Below, piece by piece: positions 61,401-64,000 of a stretch of 64,000 nt of DNA. The stretch is from Cyclobacterium plantarum (lineage in GTDB: Bacteria; Bacteroidota; Bacteroidia; Cytophagales; Cyclobacteriaceae): the NCBI RefSeq assembly GCF_011290685.1, contig NZ_JAANYN010000002.1:799347-863346 (forward strand). The letters run 5' to 3'. The notes below the pieces were generated by a model. It did not search any database, had not been told where the DNA came from, and saw only the letters and a program-made list of their open reading frames with translations. How positions within the stretch are numbered: the stretch's first letter is position 1; each line of letters begins with the position of its first letter. The position numbers were made by a program, and so were the translations under genes.

Positions 61401-62765
61401 TAGCTGGCCGAAGAAGGCAGCGTTCATCATTTTGGAAGAAGCCTTAATGGTCGATTCATCACGTTCTTGCTGAGTAATACGCTTTTTACCTGTTCCCATC
61501 CTCTGCACCAGGAAGAACACAGTACCTTCTACAATTATCACGGCACCATCTACTATAATCCCGAAGTCAATGGCTCCGAGGCTCATAAGATTGGCCCATA
61601 CACCAAGTACATGCATCAGAATAAAAGCAAAGAGCAATGCAAGAGGGATTGTAGAGGCTACAATTAAACCTCCGCGCCAGTTTCCGAGCAGAAACACAAG
61701 TACAAATATTACGATCAGAGCCCCTTCCAGCAGGTTGCTTGTTACTGTGCTGGTAGTTTTGCTGATCAGTTCGCTGCGATCGAGAAAAGGCTCAATGGTC
61801 ACACCCTCCGGAAGCGACTCCTGGATGAGTGCTACACGCTCCTTAACATTTTCAATTACTTCATTAGAATTAGCTCCCTTCAACATGAGGGTCATGCCAC
61901 CTACAGCTTCACCCTTTCCATCCTTGGTAAAGGCTCCGTAGCGCACAGCATTTCCAAACTGCACCTTAGCCACATCCTTAATACGGATCGGAATACCATC
62001 TACTGTTTTCACCACAATATGCTGCAAGTCCTCAAGACTTCTGGCAAGTCCTTCCCCACGGATAAAGTTTGCGTAGTGATCTTTTTCTATGTAGGCACCA
62101 CCAGTGTTCTGGTTATTCAGCTGCAGGGCTTCAAATACATCGGTAATAGTCAGGTCAATCGCCCGAAGCTCATCGGGATCTACTGCCACCTCGTATTGCT
62201 TGATCTTTCCACCAAAGCCATTCACTTCCACAACGCCCGACACCATGGCCATTTGTCTGCGCACAATCCAATCCTGCATGGTACGTAAATCGGTAGCAGA
62301 ATATTGACCTTCATAAGACTCATCTACCTGAAGGGTGTACTGGTAGATTTCTCCGAGACCGGTGGAAATTGGACCCATGGAAGGATCGCCAAAGCCTTCC
62401 GGTATTTCCCCTTCTATCTCCTGTAGTTTTTCGTTTACAAGCTGCCGTGGCAGATAGGTGCCCATATCGTCTTCAAAAACAATTGTGACTACAGATAGGC
62501 CAAAGCGCGAAACCGAACGAATCTCTGTTACTCCCGGCAGGTTGGACATAGCAACCTCCACCGGATAGGTTACAAATTGCTCGATGTCCTCTGTACCGAG
62601 ATTAGGTGCCTGGGTGATTACCTGAACCTGATTGTTGGTAATATCCGGTACGGCATCAATAGGTACTTTGGTCATGCTCCAAATCCCTGCAACAATAAGA
62701 ACCAGGGTGAGCAGACCGATAATGAACTTGTTCCTTACGGAAAAAGCAATGATTTTATCTATCAT
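58416..62765 (-). CDS. Heavy-metal efflux RND pump fused to TolC-like outer-membrane factor
   Basis: 1449 residues. Residues 1-1040 are a CusA/CzcA-type HME-RND pump: NKFIIGLLTLVLIVAGIWSM at TM1, GAIDFGIIVDGAVIIVEGTV in TM4 (proton-relay Asp) and GVGFIVLFGVAVLNGLVLIS. A hydrophobic segment ending SVSAQ at about 1065 looks like a retained signal peptide. It is followed by an OEP domain to 1449 (EELPKISLEEALSRAFSSYP, helical hairpins such as LKTGYLSLLQDYEKWHASWL). Such CzcA-CzcC fusions occur in Bacteroidota. Processing at SAQ would release the outer-membrane factor. Exports Cu+/Ag+ or Zn2+/Co2+/Cd2+. Confidence 0.92.
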   Translation of the reverse strand: MIDKIIAFSVRNKFIIGLLTLVLIVAGIWSMTKVPIDAVPDITNNQVQVITQAPNLGTEDIEQFVTYPVEVAMSNLPGVTEIRSVSRFGLSVVTIVFEDDMGTYLPRQLVNEKLQEIEGEIPEGFGDPSMGPISTGLGEIYQYTLQVDESYEGQYSATDLRTMQDWIVRRQMAMVSGVVEVNGFGGKIKQYEVAVDPDELRAIDLTITDVFEALQLNNQNTGGAYIEKDHYANFIRGEGLARSLEDLQHIVVKTVDGIPIRIKDVAKVQFGNAVRYGAFTKDGKGEAVGGMTLMLKGANSNEVIENVKERVALIQESLPEGVTIEPFLDRSELISKTTSTVTSNLLEGALIVIFVLVFLLGNWRGGLIVASTIPLALLFAFILMHVLGVWANLMSLGAIDFGIIVDGAVIIVEGTVFFLVQRMGTGKKRITQQERDESTIKASSKMMNAAFFGQLIILIVFLPILFLEGVEGKMFQPMALTFMFAMIGAMILCLTYVPMVSSLFIRVKPEEKKSWGDYIVIWLEEKYERALGSTLRKAGLVIGSAVVLLILAIFTFSRMGGEFIPQLDEGNIAFHIILKPGSSLSESIKTSTRIENIILEEFPEVEHAMSRFGVSEVPTDPMPMDLGDCILILKPKDQWVSAETKEELIAKIKEAISIVPGVNYEFTQPIEMRFNELLTGVREDIAIKLYGEDLQVLADKAGEMGKIISTVEGVADMRVEATSGLPQMTVKYNRADLAQYGLNINDVNQVIQSAFAGGKAGVIFEGEKRFDLVVRLDSAHRSSIDDLKNLYVNTPSGAQIPLNEVANVSYEPGPMQISRDNTNRRTYVGVNVRGRDVKSLVEEIQQKLKDQLDLPAGYYIRYGGAFENLERATNRLQVVVPLAMALIFIIIFFALQSFKQSIMIYMAIPLAAIGGIFALWLRDMPFSISAGVGFIVLFGVAVLNGLVLISGWNELKEEGEMDLNKRIRRGAKRRVRPILLTALTDILGFLPMAISVSAGAEVQQPLATVVIGGMITSTLLTLFILPILYRWTEKRSLKPSGAGIATVVVMLGFTVFGPTSVSAQNAEELPKISLEEALSRAFSSYPKLQAAKLEVEQQEELKKTAWDLGKTQIFSAGEEIDAEGMGVYTTIGVQQQQMDIFAIAPKLKVRNRQVALAEAALNLSELELQQQVKEAYANAWIARQNYQLYQRLDSIYQNFLRGVRLRYEVEETSKLAFLAASNQVKQMTLQKEQTAFDYQTSLYRLNLWMVSDSLFTVVDSLPQNWTNQILPPDSLSSHPRLSMATQQVKVANAERKAANADFLPKLNAQYGIQEISGHSGFYQYQVGLTIPLFFMKEQGRAQASRIRQEIAEQNLRQTQFELKTGYLSLLQDYEKWHASWLFYEQEALPLAREQREGAILAYEEGNIDYVSFIQNLKESLQVEIKAREALQEYLQARFQLEYYLNASNL

Positions 62766-62776
62766 GAAATTAAGTC

Positions 62777-62833
62777 TAATTCAACAATAAAATGGTTGCT
62801 GAGGACGGGCGTCCTCTATATTTTGTTGAATTA
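62777..62833 (-). promoter_or_regulatory. Nested inverted repeat between DUF6660 and the RND gene
   Basis: TAATTCAACAA (62777-62787) pairs perfectly with TTGTTGAATTA (62823-62833). Inside lie GAGGAC (62801-62806) and GTCCTC (62811-62816). The outer arm overlaps the DUF6660 stop codon and the inner structure lies 35-52 bp before the RND start. It could be a metal-regulator operator, an mRNA structure that sets relative expression, or an attenuator. Confidence 0.5.
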
Positions 62834-63181
62834 AACCTGGGGAGGGTCTAGCAGCGAAGCCGGATATGAAGAGGAAGGAAGTTCTGAATAGCGGGATGAA
62901 AGTGGTGTGTGCATTTTTGGGGTCTCACTCAAAACAAAAATGACACTTATGGTAATACTGGTATGGCAACATTGGCAAGCACAAAAAGGAGCGCAAAGAT
63001 CCTGCCCGGCATGGCGCTCGTGGGCAGAATGATCATATTCAGTCAGCATTTTCTGATGTACCTGTAACTCCACACAGTCAACGCCATCAGCACAAGGTAC
63101 AAAAGATAGCGACAAGAAGTAAATAGATAATATGGCCAATAGGACCCTACGCACGGGTGCAAAATTAATAAAAAAGAGCAT
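62831..63181 (-). CDS. DUF6660-like small Cys/His-rich protein
   Basis: 116 residues. A hydrophobic N-terminal segment (LLAILSIYFLSLSFVPCADG) acts as signal. A metal-binding-looking centre contains HSAHERHAGQDLCAPFCACQ, CC and H. This matches the DUF6660 family, short Bacteroidota proteins at the head of copper and metal efflux operons. Likely periplasmic metal sensing or binding. It is 65 bp upstream of the RND gene, and the pair are on one strand. Confidence 0.7.
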   Translation of the reverse strand: MLFFINFAPVRRVLLAILSIYFLSLSFVPCADGVDCVELQVHQKMLTEYDHSAHERHAGQDLCAPFCACQCCHTSITISVIFVLSETPKMHTPLSSRYSELPSSSYPASLLDPPQV

Positions 63182-63559
63182 TTTTAAAAACCAGAACGAA
63201 ATTAAGCTGGCGGAATTTTAGCAGGTTAATAGGTGTTTGGTAAAATTGAATGGATTCCGCAAACTTTGGCTTTCAGCTTTGGATCCACGGGGTTTGGGAG
63301 ATGTTTGTAATTTGCGCAGGCAGTCCTGAATCCATTCGGGATCAATAAGGCGAAGCGGGGACCTTTTCTTTTTTTTTCGTAACCATTTGTCTTAGACTTT
63401 GTCCAGTTGCGCTGCCGATCAAGTCGTCTCGGTTTGGCAATTAAGTCGGACTGTGTCATTTTATGTCTGATTGATTTATTTAAATATTTATTTGACTTCT
63501 AAGATAAATCAGCTGTGTTTAAGTTGGTATTTTGTATCCTCATTCTAACCCTATGCCAG
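63182..63559. other. 378-bp spacer, repeat-like
   Basis: It contains a 77-codon minus frame (63226-63459) with an improbable composition that I reject as a gene. The stretch near 63236-63300 (GGATTCCGCAAACTTTGGC and following) resembles multi-copy intergenic sequence of Bacteroidota as I recall it. It needs a genome-wide search to confirm. No promoter seen. Confidence 0.35.
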
Positions 63560-64000
63560 TTAGCTTCCGGTTTTAATGTACTCAATCGCTCTTTCCAAAA
63601 TTGGATCTTTTCCTTCAGCCACATCATCAGGGGTCATTTGCACCCGGATATCCACCGGCACTCCAGCCTCAAAATTAAGGCCATTCACGGTGTAACCGAT
63701 GGTGGAACTGTAATTGAAATACCAACCGTTGGGCAGTTCATATCCTGCTGGAACTCCAGAACCGCCTCCCGTATCATCTCCCATTAGGATTGCCCCTTCA
63801 ATAGCTTTGATATAAGCTGAAAAGTACGAACCTGCACTGTACACTTTCCGATTGGTTAAGACGACCACCCTTCCTTCGAAATGCGGGGATTCGGTATTTG
63901 GATTTAAAAAGACCTCCTTTTGTGGTGAATAATCATTCGGGCCAGGGCCATTTTTCGTTTGGTAGGAATATATTTTCGTGCGTTCTTCAATCAACCGGGC
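63560..64000 (-). CDS. S41 family peptidase, C-terminal part
   Basis: The frame is open to the window edge, so the N-terminus is missing; the TTG near 63994 is internal. HFEGRVVVLTNRKVYSAGSY has the S41 nucleophile region (Ser in YSAGSYF). AILMGDDTGGGSGVPAGYEL, PNGWYFNYSSTIGYTVNG, and GVPVDIRVQMTPDDVAEGKD are the conserved C-terminal blocks of tail-specific protease-like proteins. It is probably a secreted or lipoprotein S41 peptidase. Confidence 0.85.
   Translation of the reverse strand, partial: ARLIEERTKIYSYQTKNGPGPNDYSPQKEVFLNPNTESPHFEGRVVVLTNRKVYSAGSYFSAYIKAIEGAILMGDDTGGGSGVPAGYELPNGWYFNYSSTIGYTVNGLNFEAGVPVDIRVQMTPDDVAEGKDPILERAIEYIKTGS

Noticed and set aside
63226-63459. 77-codon minus frame.
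   Set aside because: Composition is not protein-like and the DNA looks like a dispersed intergenic repeat.
1-64000. CRISPR arrays, tRNA and rRNA genes, riboswitches.
   Set aside because: No regularly spaced repeats, no cloverleaf with a TTCGA-type loop and no rRNA-like conserved blocks were seen by eye. A covariance search would be needed to exclude small RNAs.

Overview
The window looks like a chromosome segment from a marine or algal-associated member of the Bacteroidota, most like the Cytophagales (Cyclobacteriaceae-type). I base this on SusC/SusD, TonB-dependent receptors with CarboxypepD_reg domains, DUF4249, many lipoprotein and Q-ending signal peptides, FGly sulfatases, TAnnTTTG/TAnnTTTA-type promoters and AT-rich spacers with palindromic repeats. 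The genus is inference. I see no rRNA, tRNA or CRISPR array. Most genes are on the minus strand.

Layout: 1-3241 is a TonB-dependent receptor and its DUF4249 partner (partial). 3573-6606 is a sodium:solute symporter with a DHDPS/NAL-family aldolase-like protein, flanked by diverged intergenic repeats. 6945-11100 holds a lipoprotein sulfatase and a GH78 alpha-L-rhamnosidase. 11445-16068 is bounded by perfect 43-bp inverted repeats and carries the only plus-strand block in the first 48 kb: a secreted protein of unknown family, an S9 peptidase remnant, a SASA carbohydrate esterase and a VapBC-type pair. 16.4-18.5 kb is an accessory patch with a ParE-type pair, a LytTR remnant, a cassette-like GNAT with a homopolymer frameshift and a SASA remnant. 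18495-29501 is a six-gene operon of M24, M1, M60, sulfatase, M3-like and S10 proteins. 30102-32341 holds DUF3863-like and DUF1080 proteins, and 32577-37684 is SusCD. 37936-39177 is a TauE-type exporter followed by a wrecked sulfatase gene. 39.4-47.3 kb has a GH127 remnant, a lipoprotein with a LecA-like C-terminus, two more sulfatases, a VOC protein and a repeat-rich hypothetical. 48.1-55.1 kb has a class V aminotransferase, an FNT channel, a UPF0175 pair and a 1272-residue DUF1080-SGNH-PVC dehydrogenase-cytochrome c fusion. 55.9-63.2 kb is a heavy-metal efflux operon (Cys/His-rich DUF6660-like, RND fused to its outer-membrane factor, adaptor, DUF3703, CDF). A partial S41 peptidase closes the window.

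The main new observation is a shared promoter architecture. Four minus-strand promoters, for GH78, the six-gene peptidase/sulfatase operon, SusCD and TauE(-sulfatase), carry the same upstream element (core TTAACATACCACA...TAAGAT) at exactly 28 nt from a TAnnTTTA -7 box. This joins genes spread over 28 kb into one apparent regulon. Its contents (RagAB-like SusCD, an M60 glycoprotein protease, exo- and carboxypeptidases, a sulfatase, a rhamnosidase and a sulfur-anion-type exporter) suggest use of a sulfated glycopeptide or glycoprotein. Function and substrate are inference. Several members or neighbours are decayed (sulfatase, GH127, S9 and SASA remnants), so the system appears to be under active remodelling.
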